From Candidatus Endolissoclinum faulkneri L2 (GTDB lineage: Bacteria > Pseudomonadota > Alphaproteobacteria > Thalassobaculales > Thalassobaculaceae), in assembly GCF_000319385.1 (NCBI RefSeq), contig NC_019566.1:124001-188000 (forward strand): a stretch of 64,000 nucleotides of DNA, written 5' to 3'. Below, in pieces: positions 20,061 to 31,259 of this stretch. The position numbers were made by a program, and so were the translations under genes. Under the pieces are notes generated by a model. It had not been told where the DNA came from and searched no databases. It saw only the letters and a program-made list of their open reading frames with translations. The first letter of the stretch is position 1. Each line of letters opens with the position of its first letter.

Positions 20061-21400
20061 GTACTATTTTGTAGTATATAGTGCTGTATTTTATTACTTT
20101 TTAGATAATGTTTTAGCTAATTAGCTTAATTGATACTTGCTTTGACTGCTACTAAAGAATTATTTTGTATAATAATCCATAAACTATCTTATTCATTCGA
20201 TGGCTTTATGTTTTTGTTGTGTTAATAATAGATTGGGTTTAATGATATTTTTATTAACAACGAAGGCTTGATACTTGTATCATATAACTTTTTCTAAAGC
20301 TCTGCAGGGTAGAGAGCTTTTTAATTATGGCTATAGATATCTTATGAATTTTATTGGTTTTTTGTTTAGTTGATTAATTTTTAAAAAAAAATTATTTCAA
20401 CCAATCTAGAATATATTGTATAGTTATAGAATAAAGGTGTGCATTTTATGGTAGCTATATATTGAGTACAAATTCTTAATTGCCAACTATCTCTGGTCAG
20501 AGAGTTGTTTGTTAGCCAAAAGTACGTAATGATAGTATTGCATGTTACATTAAAATTAGATGATTAATTCCGATTATTATTTTTGGGGTTAATTCCTCAA
20601 GGAATTAATTTCTTTATTAACGTAAACTATGGAAGAATTATGCTTAGATGATTGATTAAATAAGAATTTGAATTTGATTTAGTCAAATCTTGACATAAGC
20701 TATCTAAAAAAAATCATAAATAATAGATAATATTTGCTAGTCAACTTATTTAGTTTTTTGTAAATTTAGAATTTGTTAGTTATTTGCAAAATTTAATATT
20801 AATATGGTGTTAAGTTATAAAACTTATGCTTGATGCTTGATTCAAAAAGAATCAAGCAGTATTTGAAAGTGTTTATTCTTTTCTTAAAAGTAAAAGGAAG
20901 ATAATTGCCTTGAATTAAGGCTTTTGGTCAACTTAACCTTAACTTAAGCACTGCAGCAAAACTATAGTACAAACTATAACTTAATTAAATACTACACTAT
21001 TATCAGGCTAATTAGACAAGCGATTTTACTTTAAAAATTGACTCTACGTACATTCATTGTGAATTAAATTTATATGTATCCATAGGATGTACCCCTAATA
21101 CAAGTCGATTTCCTCCATATGATTGATTATCGTCTCGTTGTATAAGATACAGACTCTAGTAACTATTTCCTTCCTTATTGAGAAAATATACTTTTATCAA
21201 CTATTTATGGTGAATGCAGCAAGTAATAATTGTATTAGCAATAACACGATAAACAAGACTATCTAAGATTAATAAACTAAAATATAATATATTTATCTCA
21301 GCTTATCGTGCTATAAAATCATCGCGATTATTTTAGGTAATTTTACAATTTTTAATCACATTATATCGATGATATGCTAAACATCATTAAGGGAAAAAAC
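20061..21400. other. Intergenic upstream of ppdK with small hairpins
   Basis: No gene seen. Two tight inverted repeats are present: TTAATTCC-TCAA-GGAATTAA at 20589-20608, and TGCTTGATTC-AAAAA-GAATCAAGCA at 20834-20858, a perfect 10-bp stem. Either could be a leftover terminator. The promoter of ppdK must lie near the right end but was not identified. Confidence 0.45.
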
Positions 21401-24109
21401 ATGACAAAGTTGGTATATGTTTTTGGTGGAGGTAAAGCAGATGGTCGGGCGTATATGCGCAACTTGCTTGGTAGCAAGGGTGCTAATTTGGCAGAAATGA
21501 GTTTTATTGGACTTCCTGTACCTCCAGGCTTCACAATTTCCACAGAAGTTTGTGCTTATTATTACGAGAATAGTAAAGTCTATCCCGATGATTTTTCAAG
21601 TGCTATTGAAGTAGCGATTAAGAAGATTGAAGATGAAGTTGGAATGGTTTTTGGCGATGTTGATAACCCGCTGCTTTTATCTGTACGCTCTGGAGCAAGA
21701 GTTTCCATGCCTGGCATGATGGATACTGTGCTGAATCTTGGACTAAACGATAAAACTGTTAATGGACTAATTAAGCGCACTAATAACGCGCGTTTCGCCT
21801 ATGATAGCTATCGTATTTTTATTCAAATGTACGCTGATGTCGTTATGGGACTTGATCGCGGATATTTCGAAGAGATGCTCGATTTGGTTAAGGAGGAGAA
21901 TGGTATTTCTGTTGAAGCTGAGCTTAGTGCGGAAGATATGAAGACACTTGTCTACCGTTTTAAGGCAAAAGTGAAGGAAGAATTAAATAAGCCATTTCCT
22001 GAAGATCCTCATGAGCAGCTTTGGGGCGCTATTTCGGCGGTGTTTGGTTCATGGAAAAACCATCGCGCTAATGTTTATCGTAAATTGCATAGTATTCCTG
22101 AAAGCTGGGGTACAGCTGTTAACGTGCAATCCATGGTGTTTGGCAATATGGGTCAAGATTGCGCTACTGGGGTTGCATTTACTCGAGATCCATCAACTGG
22201 AGAAAACGTATTCTACGGTGAGTTTTTGCTAAATGCTCAGGGAGAGGATGTAGTTGCAGGCATTCGCACTCCGCAGAGTTTAACTCTTGCAGGCAAAAGA
22301 AAACATGCCTCTAATCTACCAGCGATGGAAGAGCTTATGCCGGAAGTATTCCAACAGCTTAGCAATGTACGTCTTACGCTCGAGTCGCATTACTGCGATA
22401 TGCAAGATATTGAGTTTACTGTGCAACAGAATAAATTGTATGTGTTACAAACACGCAAAGGAAAACGCACGGTTCAAGCAGCTTTGCGGATTGCTGTTGA
22501 TATGTGCGATGAAGGTTTGATCTCAGAGCGTGAAGCAGTTTTGCGTATCAAGCCACAAGAGATTGTTCAACTTCTACATCCAACACTTGATCCTTCGGCT
22601 CAACGAAATATTATTGCTAAGGGGTTACCAGCTTCTCCCGGAGCAGCTTCTGGTAAGGTTGTATTTTCTGCTGATCATGCGGAGGTTGCGGCCCGTAAGG
22701 GTGAGCGAGTAATCATGGTACGTATTGATACGAGTCCTGATGACATTAATGGGATGCAAGTTGCTGATGGTATCCTTACGACTCGTGGTGGAATGACTAG
22801 CCATGCAGCGGTCGTTGCTCGTGGTATGGGACGCCCTTGCGTATCGGGTGCTAATAATATTCGTGTAGATTACGTTAATAAGAAGTTTTTTGTTGATGAT
22901 ACTGAAGTAAAGGAGGGTGATTGCATTACTATTGATGGAAGTTTGGGGGAAGTGATGCTAGGTGAGGTTCCTACTGTTCAACCAAAATTTTCAGATAGTT
23001 TTTCTAGGATTATGAAATGGGCTGATTCTGTGCGTCGTATGCGAATACGCACTAATGCAGAAACTCTTTCTGATGCCCAGATTGCTCGTGATTTTTGTGC
23101 TGAAGGTATAGGTTTATGTCGTACTGAGCATATGTTTTTTGAAGGTAAACGTATAGTAGCTATGCGTAAGATGATTGTTTCTACAAATGAAACTGGCCGA
23201 CGGGAGGCTTTATCTACACTGCTACCTATGCAACGTGCTGATTTTATTCAGCTATTTTATATTATGGAAGGATTACCAGTTACTATTCGTCTACTTGACC
23301 CGCCTCTTCATGAGTTCCTGCCGCATACAGAGGAAGAGATGTTTGAGGTTGCTAAGGTAGCCGGAATGTCCGTAGAAACGGTGAAACGTCGAGCATCCGA
23401 ACTAAAGGAAAGTAATCCAATGCTGGGCCATCGCGGTTGTCGTTTAGCAATTAGCTATCCAGAAATCCCTGAGATGCAGGCGCGCTCAATATTTGAGGCA
23501 GCGACTGAAGTTGCTAAATGTAACCAAGCACCGTTTCCTGAAGTTATGATTCCGTTAGCCGCTACTGACGTTGAGGTTCGTTTGATAAAAACAATTGTTA
23601 ATCGAGTAGCTGATGAGGTGGCACAGGAAAGTGGTATAAAAATAAAATATTTAGTTGGTAGCATGATCGAATTACCGCGTGCCGCTTTACAAGCCGATAA
23701 GATTGCAGCGGAAGCTGAGTTTTTTAGTTTTGGTACTAATGATTTAACTCAGACTACCTATGGATTATCGCGTGACGATACTAATAGCCTTATCCATTGT
23801 TACGAAGACAAAGGAATCATCAAGAATGATCCATTTGTCAGTTTAGATCAACAAGGGGTAGGTGAATTGATGAAAATCGCTATTGAACGCGGTCGCTCTG
23901 TACGACCCAATATTAAACTTGGCATTTGCGGCGAGCATGGCGGTGATCCTTCATCTATTAGATTCTGCGAAGAGGTTGGTCTTGATTATGTAAGCTGTTC
24001 TCCATTCCGTATACCCATAGCACGGTTAGCAGCAGCTCAAGCAACCATTGCATGTGAGGATGTGAAGGATAATAATAAAAGTTTAGCGGATTATATTTGT
24101 AAAAATTAG
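21401..24109 (+). CDS. ppdK: Pyruvate, phosphate dikinase
   Basis: Interconverts pyruvate + ATP + Pi with phosphoenolpyruvate + AMP + PPi, giving PEP for gluconeogenesis or ATP from PEP. The protein has 902 residues, a typical length. The nucleotide-binding domain includes SVRSGARVSMPGMMDTVLNLG. The swivelling domain has the phosphohistidine motif GGMTSHAAVVARGMGRPCVSG with His468. The TIM-barrel domain has FGTNDLTQTTYG and CGEHGGDPSSIRF with Cys843. The start is the ATG at 21401, because AAGGG at 21389-21393 has a 7-nt spacer and the family N-terminus aligns there; an ATG 27 nt upstream is in frame but lacks support. It is downstream of glyQS, a familiar alphaproteobacterial order. Confidence 0.97.
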   Translation: MTKLVYVFGGGKADGRAYMRNLLGSKGANLAEMSFIGLPVPPGFTISTEVCAYYYENSKVYPDDFSSAIEVAIKKIEDEVGMVFGDVDNPLLLSVRSGARVSMPGMMDTVLNLGLNDKTVNGLIKRTNNARFAYDSYRIFIQMYADVVMGLDRGYFEEMLDLVKEENGISVEAELSAEDMKTLVYRFKAKVKEELNKPFPEDPHEQLWGAISAVFGSWKNHRANVYRKLHSIPESWGTAVNVQSMVFGNMGQDCATGVAFTRDPSTGENVFYGEFLLNAQGEDVVAGIRTPQSLTLAGKRKHASNLPAMEELMPEVFQQLSNVRLTLESHYCDMQDIEFTVQQNKLYVLQTRKGKRTVQAALRIAVDMCDEGLISEREAVLRIKPQEIVQLLHPTLDPSAQRNIIAKGLPASPGAASGKVVFSADHAEVAARKGERVIMVRIDTSPDDINGMQVADGILTTRGGMTSHAAVVARGMGRPCVSGANNIRVDYVNKKFFVDDTEVKEGDCITIDGSLGEVMLGEVPTVQPKFSDSFSRIMKWADSVRRMRIRTNAETLSDAQIARDFCAEGIGLCRTEHMFFEGKRIVAMRKMIVSTNETGRREALSTLLPMQRADFIQLFYIMEGLPVTIRLLDPPLHEFLPHTEEEMFEVAKVAGMSVETVKRRASELKESNPMLGHRGCRLAISYPEIPEMQARSIFEAATEVAKCNQAPFPEVMIPLAATDVEVRLIKTIVNRVADEVAQESGIKIKYLVGSMIELPRAALQADKIAAEAEFFSFGTNDLTQTTYGLSRDDTNSLIHCYEDKGIIKNDPFVSLDQQGVGELMKIAIERGRSVRPNIKLGICGEHGGDPSSIRFCEEVGLDYVSCSPFRIPIARLAAAQATIACEDVKDNNKSLADYICKN

Positions 24110-26010
24110 GTTTATTAGAGTGTTATCTTTTATTCCATAGTCAGTTTTTTTTGATGAGGAAGATGATGGTACACTTTTTAACAAAGCAATTCTCTGAAGA
24201 AAGTTTTTTATAATTTTAGCGATATTGCAGTTATTAATTTACTTTAAAATCTATTTAAATGTCATTGCATACTGTCATTCATTCATCTTGAATGATTATC
24301 TTTAACTTGTATAACCATAGTCTCATGGACGTTATTATACTTTGAGATGGTTGTATAATTTATAATTATATATGAATGCACGGAAATGCATTTTTTGTTT
24401 ACTTATCGAAAGGGATAAATTTTAGGGAATAGGCTTAAGTCGTGGACGCAGGTAAGTAATAGTAATTATTCGCCAACAAGTTTTCCATACTAGCTGATAC
24501 ATGATTAGTTATTGTTTGATGCTTTTATTGTATGATTTATCTGGAAATAAGAGATCCTTGGAAAGATTAAATCGAATATTAGGTTGATTTGAGTGAAAAG
24601 CAACTGAATTGATCGTACGATACTAAACCGATATTAAATTATACTTGTACTACATTTTATTGTGTAACAATACTGAGCTAGTGTTATTTTACTCAATTCG
24701 TCGTACTTTTAAGCCATTTTGCTAGTTTATGTTTATATAAATTTTTTTTTATTTTATAATCAAATATGGATTATTTATATAAATAATGGAAGTTATACCA
24801 ATCATAGTGTTATTTGGCAATTTACTTGAATATAAGTTTCTTAATTTTTTATTTAGTTTTCAAAAATAGTAGATAAAAGATACTGTAATTTTAACTTTAA
24901 CCCAAGAAAGCTTTCTAATTATTCTATTGCTTATCGATAAAAATAGCCTACTATAGAATTTAGCGTGTAAATTTTAGCTATTCACTAATAGTTAGTATTT
25001 TAATAAAAATCCTTTGTTAACAACATGTATAAATTTACATATGCAAGTATATATTTATATTATTTAGAATTAAACTTGTTGATATAAATAATTAAATATT
25101 TGCTAATACGTATGTTGCTTTTTATTAGTTAAGAAAATTTAATTTTGATTAAATCACTCTTAGTATTTCTTAATGCTCGAGCTTTGTGTATCACTTATGA
25201 TAAAATCGCATCGTTTGTCAGTTGATTAGAGCCAATACATATAATAAATAGATATTTATACTAATAATAAACAACAGGAAAAAGATAAAAGCCTTGATTA
25301 AAATAAGTTTTTTTTAGCATTTAGTAAACCAACTATACTAAATTGGTTTATATTTATCGGCATAATTGAAATGCATTAACAAGTAGTTTGTATCAAAGTA
25401 ACAACGGCATAGAATAAGATATATTCGGCAGATTATTAATGATAAATTATATACTATCTTTAAGATATTAAATGAGAAATAAACTTAAAAATATTATTTA
25501 ATCATACTTGCTGTTCTAGTATGAAAATATCTATATACTTCATAGGATTATATGTAGGTTTAGTTCTTTAACTTTTGCTTATACCTAAATACGTAAGTTT
25601 AGAGCTTGACAATAAGTTGATTGTGCAAGGATTGTTTATTAAAGTTACCACATCCCACAAGCATACTTAATATTTTAAGTATGTCGTAGTTAGATACTCG
25701 TTTATAGATAAGTTATGGAATTATAAATAAATAACAATTTACCTGATGCAAAAAATAAAGTATAGACAAAACAGGTAAAATTAGCTTAGCAAGGATTATT
25801 TTGACTGCTAAACAATACTATTGATAGGTATTCTAATTGTCCTAAATATTAACTTCCTCAATTAGGAAATATTTAATTTTGCAAGCTTTATACGTTTTTT
25901 ATAAAATTAATGTTATAAATGCAAAATATAGCAGTAAGCTTGTATTAACTGAGAAATGCTCTGTTGTTCCGCGTAAGTTAAAGACTTATGATTATTAAGT
26001 AAGATTTAAC
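24110..26010. other. Long intergenic stretch, no gene seen
   Basis: About 1.9 kb of AT-rich DNA with stops in every frame. A loose inverted repeat near 24310-24360 (TATAACCAT ... ATGGTTGTATA) is imperfect. I see no remnant of a recognisable gene. Confidence 0.5.
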
Positions 26011-26042
26011 TAGGTTTTAATTGTATATACAATTAAAACCTA
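26011..26042. promoter_or_regulatory. Perfect 32-bp palindrome upstream of corA
   Basis: The stretch from TAGGTTTTAATTGTAT to its mirror complement is symmetrical over all 32 positions, with no central spacer. It lies about 90 bp before the corA start, where an operator for a dimeric regulator or a transcribed hairpin could act. A contiguous palindrome of this length is unlikely by chance even in AT-rich DNA, but no regulator is known for it here. Confidence 0.45.
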
Positions 26043-26130
26043 TCATGCACAGAGCTTGGTTACTTTTTTTGAGTAGGGAGTTATTACAAGATTCCTTCTG
26101 CAAATTCTGGAAAAGTCAAGGCAGGCAAAT

Positions 26131-27264
26131 ATGGGTGCGATTAACCCGCGCCATATCGTGGCGGCTAGAGATTTGCGTAAAAGGTATTGCAGACGCACAC
26201 AAGTCGGCGCTTCACCTGGTACCCTAGTGGCGGATCCCAAAGCACAAGTTTCTACTGTTTATCTTGTGAGCTACGATACTAGCCAGTTTTTTGAGAAGAA
26301 TGATCTTTCTGCAGAAGAAATTAGCGTATTGAAAGGTAGAGGAAAAAACTTATGGATTGAAGTAGTAGGATTAGCAAATGTTACTATTATACAGCACATT
26401 GGTGCTCAGTTTGGGATGCATAGTTTGGCTATAGAGGATGTGATTAACACACATCAGAGACCTAAAATGGAGGCGTATGATCATCAAATTTTTATTGTAA
26501 TTCGTATTCCATCGATGGCTAGTGGTGTAAAGTTACGTCAGTTATCTATCTTATTAGGTAATGGTTTCCTTCTCTCTTTTCGAGATGATGTGGATGAATA
26601 TTTGAATCTCGTGCGAGATCGAATACGTTGGGAAATTGAAGAATTTCGTCAGCACGGATTAGATTATCTAGCATATACTTTGATTGATACAGTTATTGAT
26701 AGCTATTTTCCAATTCTTGAGGCTGTTGGTGAAGATTTGGAAAGATTGGAAGAGGCAGTGATCCTACATGCAAATGATGAACAGATATATGAAATTTATC
26801 GGTTGCGTTGTGATTTACTTGACCTACGCCGAGCGATATATGCTCAACGAGATATGGTAAAATCATTAATCAATGATGATAGTCGATTAATCACTGATTA
26901 TACTAAGATTTTCTTGCGTGATTGCTATGATCATTTAGCGCAGCTTGTGGACATTGTTGATGCTGAGCTTGAAATTGCCTCAAGTCTATTGGAAGTTTGC
27001 CATTTCTTCATGAGTGCTAGAATGAACGATGTCATGAAAACACCTACTCTAATAGCTACAATATTTATGCCTCTAAGCTTTATTGCGAGTCTTTACGGTA
27101 TGAATTTTGATCGATCTGTTTCAGCTTGGAACATGCCAGAGTTAGGCTGGAGATACGGTTATCCTTTTTCACTTGGCCTGATGGCGGTTTGTGGAATAGG
27201 GATGTTAATTTATTTCTTATGCAAGCATTGGATTAAACCACCTAAGGTTAAGCGTCGTCGTTAG
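26131..27264 (+). CDS. corA: CorA family magnesium/cobalt transporter
   Basis: Inner-membrane divalent cation channel. The 377-residue protein has a large soluble N-terminal domain that includes LWIEVVGL, FGMHSLAIEDVINTHQRPKMEAYD-type sequence and a long helical region (roughly residues 170-300). Two C-terminal membrane helices follow. The signature YGMNF loop closes the first helix and is followed by MPELGWRYGYP, as in CorA proteins that transport Mg2+. The tail is basic (KPPKVKRRR). The extended N-terminus (RTQVGASPGTLV) is also seen in alphaproteobacterial CorA. The start has a weak AGGCAGG about 6 nt upstream. It is a single gene, perhaps controlled through the palindrome at 26011-26042. 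Confidence 0.93.
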   Translation: MGAINPRHIVAARDLRKRYCRRTQVGASPGTLVADPKAQVSTVYLVSYDTSQFFEKNDLSAEEISVLKGRGKNLWIEVVGLANVTIIQHIGAQFGMHSLAIEDVINTHQRPKMEAYDHQIFIVIRIPSMASGVKLRQLSILLGNGFLLSFRDDVDEYLNLVRDRIRWEIEEFRQHGLDYLAYTLIDTVIDSYFPILEAVGEDLERLEEAVILHANDEQIYEIYRLRCDLLDLRRAIYAQRDMVKSLINDDSRLITDYTKIFLRDCYDHLAQLVDIVDAELEIASSLLEVCHFFMSARMNDVMKTPTLIATIFMPLSFIASLYGMNFDRSVSAWNMPELGWRYGYPFSLGLMAVCGIGMLIYFLCKHWIKPPKVKRRR

Positions 27265-29310
27265 TTATTTTATTGATATTAAAACAGCACGAGTAGACTA
27301 GTTTTTTATTTTTACTTGTTAATTCATTGATATATTCATTTCAAATATGAAGCACCAGTGATTACTTAAACTATTATCAATATCCTAAATAATAGTATGT
27401 AATGTTTGGTAATATAAGTTTAATTATATTAAGATTTAATTATTGTATGGTGGTCGATCAATAAATTGTGCTGAAAAATTTTAATTAACGCGAACTTTAA
27501 TAGGCTAAATGATGATTATATTTTATTTATATATATTATTAGTTAAATAAATCAACGTGTATATTTGAATACAAATATTATAATTTTTTGATATTTATTT
27601 ATCTCTATTGGGATTATTAGCGTATTGCGAATATTAACAATCTTGAATGCATATTCATATGCAAACTTTATGCAAAGTGCCATTAACAGACTGCTATCAA
27701 GCAGTCGATCTTCCAATAGAAAGTCTAGTGAATAGTTAATACATCAATCATAACTTATCTATAATTGCTATTTATAGTTTGTAACTATGTCTATTTAGTT
27801 CTATTCTAACTCAATTATCGATGACAAGCATATCAAATTGCATTAAAAATAATTTAATATTAAATTAATTATACTAAAGTACCATATATCATTAAACATA
27901 TATTAATAATTAATAGTATACTAACCTTCACCTAGATATCTTTTGGTTTATTTTTTTTTGCTTTATAGTATTATATTCCACAAGTTTTTTATTATGCTAT
28001 TTATGCAGTATTCTAGTTCAATAGCCTATTAAAGGCTACATTAGTTAATAATAATTTAATATTAACTTAAATTATTATATTGTTCATTCAATACTATTAT
28101 TGACATTAATTATTGATTGTCAACTTATTTGGATTTTGCTAACAACTGTATTATAGTACATCTTTTTTTTTAAACTGCAGTAAATAATAGGATTTTATTT
28201 ATTTAATATTAAAACTAATTTATTTGGATATTATTAAAAATAATAATATCCAAATAAATTAGCGCCATTGATAGTAGTTTGGCTAAGATTCCTTCTGTTA
28301 AAGTAAATTTTAGCATTTTTGCTTGAACGCAAAACCATACAATGGCCTCCTTTAAGGAAGATTATTAAAATCTTAATTACATGATTATGTGCATCAAATA
28401 ATGCAGTTAGTAAATTAATTTTTGTGATTTTTTTTGGATTATTTAATAATTTGTTATTTTACTCATATAGATGAGTATTATGTGTATATTGATAGTGGAA
28501 CTTGTTTTTTTTAGGTAGTTATTAACATATATTTTTTTGAATATGCACTTCATTTTGGTCCTTTTGTTAGTATAGCAATTAACAATAAAATCTCTTTCTT
28601 ATTACAATCAATCTAGTAAATATAAGTACTAGTTAATTTTTTATTTATTATTGATTTTCCTACTTCGTTTATTTTATTTGGTATTTGCAGCATAAGCAAC
28701 GTCAAAGATTTGTATACGAATACAAATGTAGATATTAGTATAAAATTGCTTTTTAGCTATAAGTTAATGATTTATTTTTTTAAATAAATACATATCAACC
28801 CTTTAAGTGTTATATTACTATGGATTATTTACTTATAAGATTTACATTAAACACAGTAAATTACTATGTTTAACTAAAGACTATTAGCAATTATTGTATG
28901 CATCTTCTATTTGGGATAATAATGCTGAACCATGTCATGTACTATGCCTGGACTTTCTATTGTAAATTACTAAATCACAGCCGATCAATTTTTAATTACG
29001 TTCAGTAAGATATTTATCTGTTTAAGGAGTTAAAAGGCAATTATTTTTTTGATATATACATTCTTGCAAATTTTATGCGACATAAATTAGCTTATCGCCT
29101 TTAAAGAAATTGGGGATATGTTTAGACATAGAACAGCTCTGTAATATTTTAAGTAGCGATTTTAGTATTGGAGTTTACAGCAATTATGATATCTTACTTT
29201 GATTTTAAAAGTCAGACTATTTAGTGCAGCTTCTTTTTTTGATGCGCAAAATAATCATACTTCACTATAATACTGGTAATAAAGTAAGATGCATAAGTAG
29301 TGAGTAGATA
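27265..29310. other. Intergenic, AT-rich, no gene seen
   Basis: About 2 kb without coding potential. Its one clear structure is the 22-bp hairpin at 28215-28262, listed separately. Confidence 0.5.
28215..28262. repeat. Perfect 22-bp inverted repeat, orphan terminator-like
   Basis: Arms at 28215-28236 and 28241-28262 are exact complements around an AAAA loop. It is about 950 bp from the corA stop and 1 kb before the galU pseudogene, so it serves no visible gene. It may be the surviving terminator of an erased gene, or a small structured RNA. Confidence 0.5.
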
Positions 29311-30162
29311 ATGCCTATATATTTTCGTAAGACGATATTACTTGTTGGCGATTTTGGTAGCAGATTTTTACCTGCAAATAAATCTATGCCCTAAGAGATG
29401 TTAGCTATTGTTGATAATCCTTTAATTCAATAAGCTCTAGAAGAAGCTGGTATTGAATAACTAATATTTGTTACGGGACGAGACAAAAGTGCGATGAGGA
29501 ATATTTTGATATCTCTTATGAGCCTCAAGAAATGCTGATCTCTTGGCAAAAAAAAATAATACGCTTCAATCTCTTTGCTTCACTATACCTTCACTAGGTA
29601 ACACTTGGTTTAAGGCACGCTGTGTGGTATGGTCGCAACTTTGTTGGTTCTGAACCTATCGCTCTTTGCTTCCCGAAGATTTAATTTTATTGAATGCTGG
29701 GTGTTTAAAGCAGATGATTGATGTTAATGATGAACTCGCAGGTATTGTAGTAGCTTTGTTGCAAGTTGCGGACAAATCTGTTTCCTGTTATAGTATTGTT
29801 AGGCTTGGCAATATCACCAGTAAATTAGTTGAAGTGTGTGGAATTGTAACACAAAGCTAAGGCCAGCCAGCCATAAGATGCGCTGTCAAAATACACTGTA
29901 ATTGGCCATTATATAGTGTAGCCTTTAGATCTTTAATGATTTTGGCCATATGCAGAGCTATGGTGGGTGGTGAAATTCAATTTACTGGCACTATCGCATG
30001 GTATGGTTTGCAGCATTTTAATGCAATGTTGTTTGATGGGAAGCGTTTAATTGTTGCAATAAAATAGGATTTATTGAAGCTAATCTAGCTTTTGCCTTAA
30101 CGCGGAAAGATATGCGCGATGATACTAAGATTTTGCTCAATCAGAATGCATATACTGCTTAG
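29311..30162 (+). pseudogene. galU: Broken UTP-glucose-1-phosphate uridylyltransferase (galU)
   Basis: Conceptual reading from the ATG at 29311 follows GalU closely: VGDFGSRFLPANKSMP, EMLAIVDNPLIQ, ALEEAGIE and FVTGRDKSA. It carries in-frame TAA codons at 29392, 29431 and 29458, where the family has sense codons. Beyond about 29490 the reading shifts frame repeatedly. Later recognisable pieces include PKDLILLNAGCLKQMIDV (about 29670-29725) and GFIEANLAFALTRKDMRDD just before the final TAG at 30160-30162. The enzyme made UDP-glucose from glucose-1-P and UTP. It is non-functional as read. The similarity is still strong, so inactivation is probably recent compared with the surrounding DNA. The loss matters for ugd at the left end of the window. 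Confidence 0.93.
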
Positions 30163-30535
30163 TATGGATCTTTAATGGTAACGCTTTCAGAATATAATTA
30201 ACTGAAGTTATCTGTATCATAACTGTTTGAGTCTCGTTGAGAGATATTAAACAATTTAGCTATTTTCTTTAAACAATATTTGTTCAGTAGTGGTAATAGT
30301 AGATAAAAATAGATTATTTACTAGCAAACTAGCTCAGTATTAATTAACTTTTTTATACCGTGTGCAATAACTAATCTATATATAATTTAACTACAATAGT
30401 AGCAAAAATCTGTATAAATTACTTAATACTTTTTATTATCAAAAGTAGAATAATAAGCTGTTTTAAATAAAAACTTTATATAATAAAGATAATAAGAGAT
30501 GCTGCTACTACATAATTAACATAAAAGTAAGCGGC

Positions 30536-30568
30536 GAATATACTCTCTATTAATTAGAGAGTATATTC
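30536..30568. repeat. Perfect 14-bp hairpin
   Basis: GAATATACTCTCTA pairs exactly with 30555-30568 around a TTAAT loop. It could be the old terminator of the galU pseudogene, about 370 bp after its end, or of a lost gene. Confidence 0.4.
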
Positions 30569-30643
30569 TAAACAGCAGTGATGCTTGTATAATTTGTATT
30601 ATATAGTTATCGGACAATCAGTATTACTGATAATACCAGACGA

Positions 30644-30683
30644 TTAATTAGTGCACGTTATTTGCTTAACATGCACTAATTAA
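30644..30683. repeat. Perfect 12-bp inverted repeat
   Basis: TTAATTAGTGCA at 30644-30655 pairs with TGCACTAATTAA at 30672-30683 across a 16-nt spacer. It lies 76 bp after the previous hairpin. The paired arms with a helical-turn-scale spacer could also be an operator. Function unknown. Confidence 0.35.
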
Positions 30684-31092
30684 ATTATTTTTATGGCTAA
30701 TTATTGTTCTATATATAATGGAGTTTGTATTTGTCTTATATTTAGATCTTTTTTTTTGAATTTTTTACAACTAAGGTATTGTATACTAACTAAAATTATT
30801 TTGGCGTATAGCGTGCTATTTTAATCCTTTAACCAATTTTAACAATCAGTATAAACGAAAGTATTTAGCTATGAATAAGATCGGCGTTTCATTGCATTTT
30901 GCTCTTTTTAACAAAAATATTGCTTATTATTAATAATTTAATAATATCCTTAATCTAATTAAGCTTTACAAGCTACTAGCAGTTAGTACCATAAAAAAAA
31001 TCATTAATGTAAGATTAAAAAATAATAATTTGAATCAATACGATTGCAGTCAATGCATTATTATAAAATAATAATCATCCATACAATATCTT

Positions 31093-31169
31093 TGGTGAGC
31101 GCGACAGGATTTGAACCTGTGACCGTCTGATTAAAAGTCAGATGCTCTACCGAGCTGAGCTACGCGCCC
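31093..31169 (-). tRNA. tRNA-Lys (anticodon TTT)
   Basis: Full cloverleaf on the minus strand. The acceptor GGGCGCG pairs with CGCGCTC (one G-U), the D-arm contains TAGCTCAGCTCGGTAGAGC, the anticodon loop CTTTTAA gives TTT, and the T-arm is ACAGG-TTCAAAT-CCTGT. The 3' CCA is encoded. It lies 90 bp downstream of coaD on the same strand. Confidence 0.97.
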
Positions 31170-31259
31170 ATCATAGACCAAGTAATTCTAGAAATACTCC
31201 AAGTTGTATCAAGTAAAAGAGAGAAAAATTAGAAAGTATAATACGTTATCGATTTATTT

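Larger units (their letters stand above)
30163..31092. other. Intergenic after the galU pseudogene
   Basis: No gene. It contains two clean inverted repeats, listed separately at 30536-30568 and 30644-30683. The rest is AT-rich and featureless. Confidence 0.5.

Noticed and set aside
26021-26227. 68-codon frame overlapping the corA start
   Set aside because: It is out of frame with corA and overlaps the palindrome. CorA has clear family motifs, while this frame has none.
29392-29460. Three in-frame TAA codons in galU as evidence of stop-codon reassignment
   Set aside because: Intact genes in the window end in TAA (glmU, purA, glmS) and contain no internal TAA. The galU region also has frameshifts, so simple gene decay explains it.
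29666-29860. A 64-codon open frame on the plus strand
   Set aside because: It is an open fragment inside the galU pseudogene with recognisable GalU sequence, not a separate gene.
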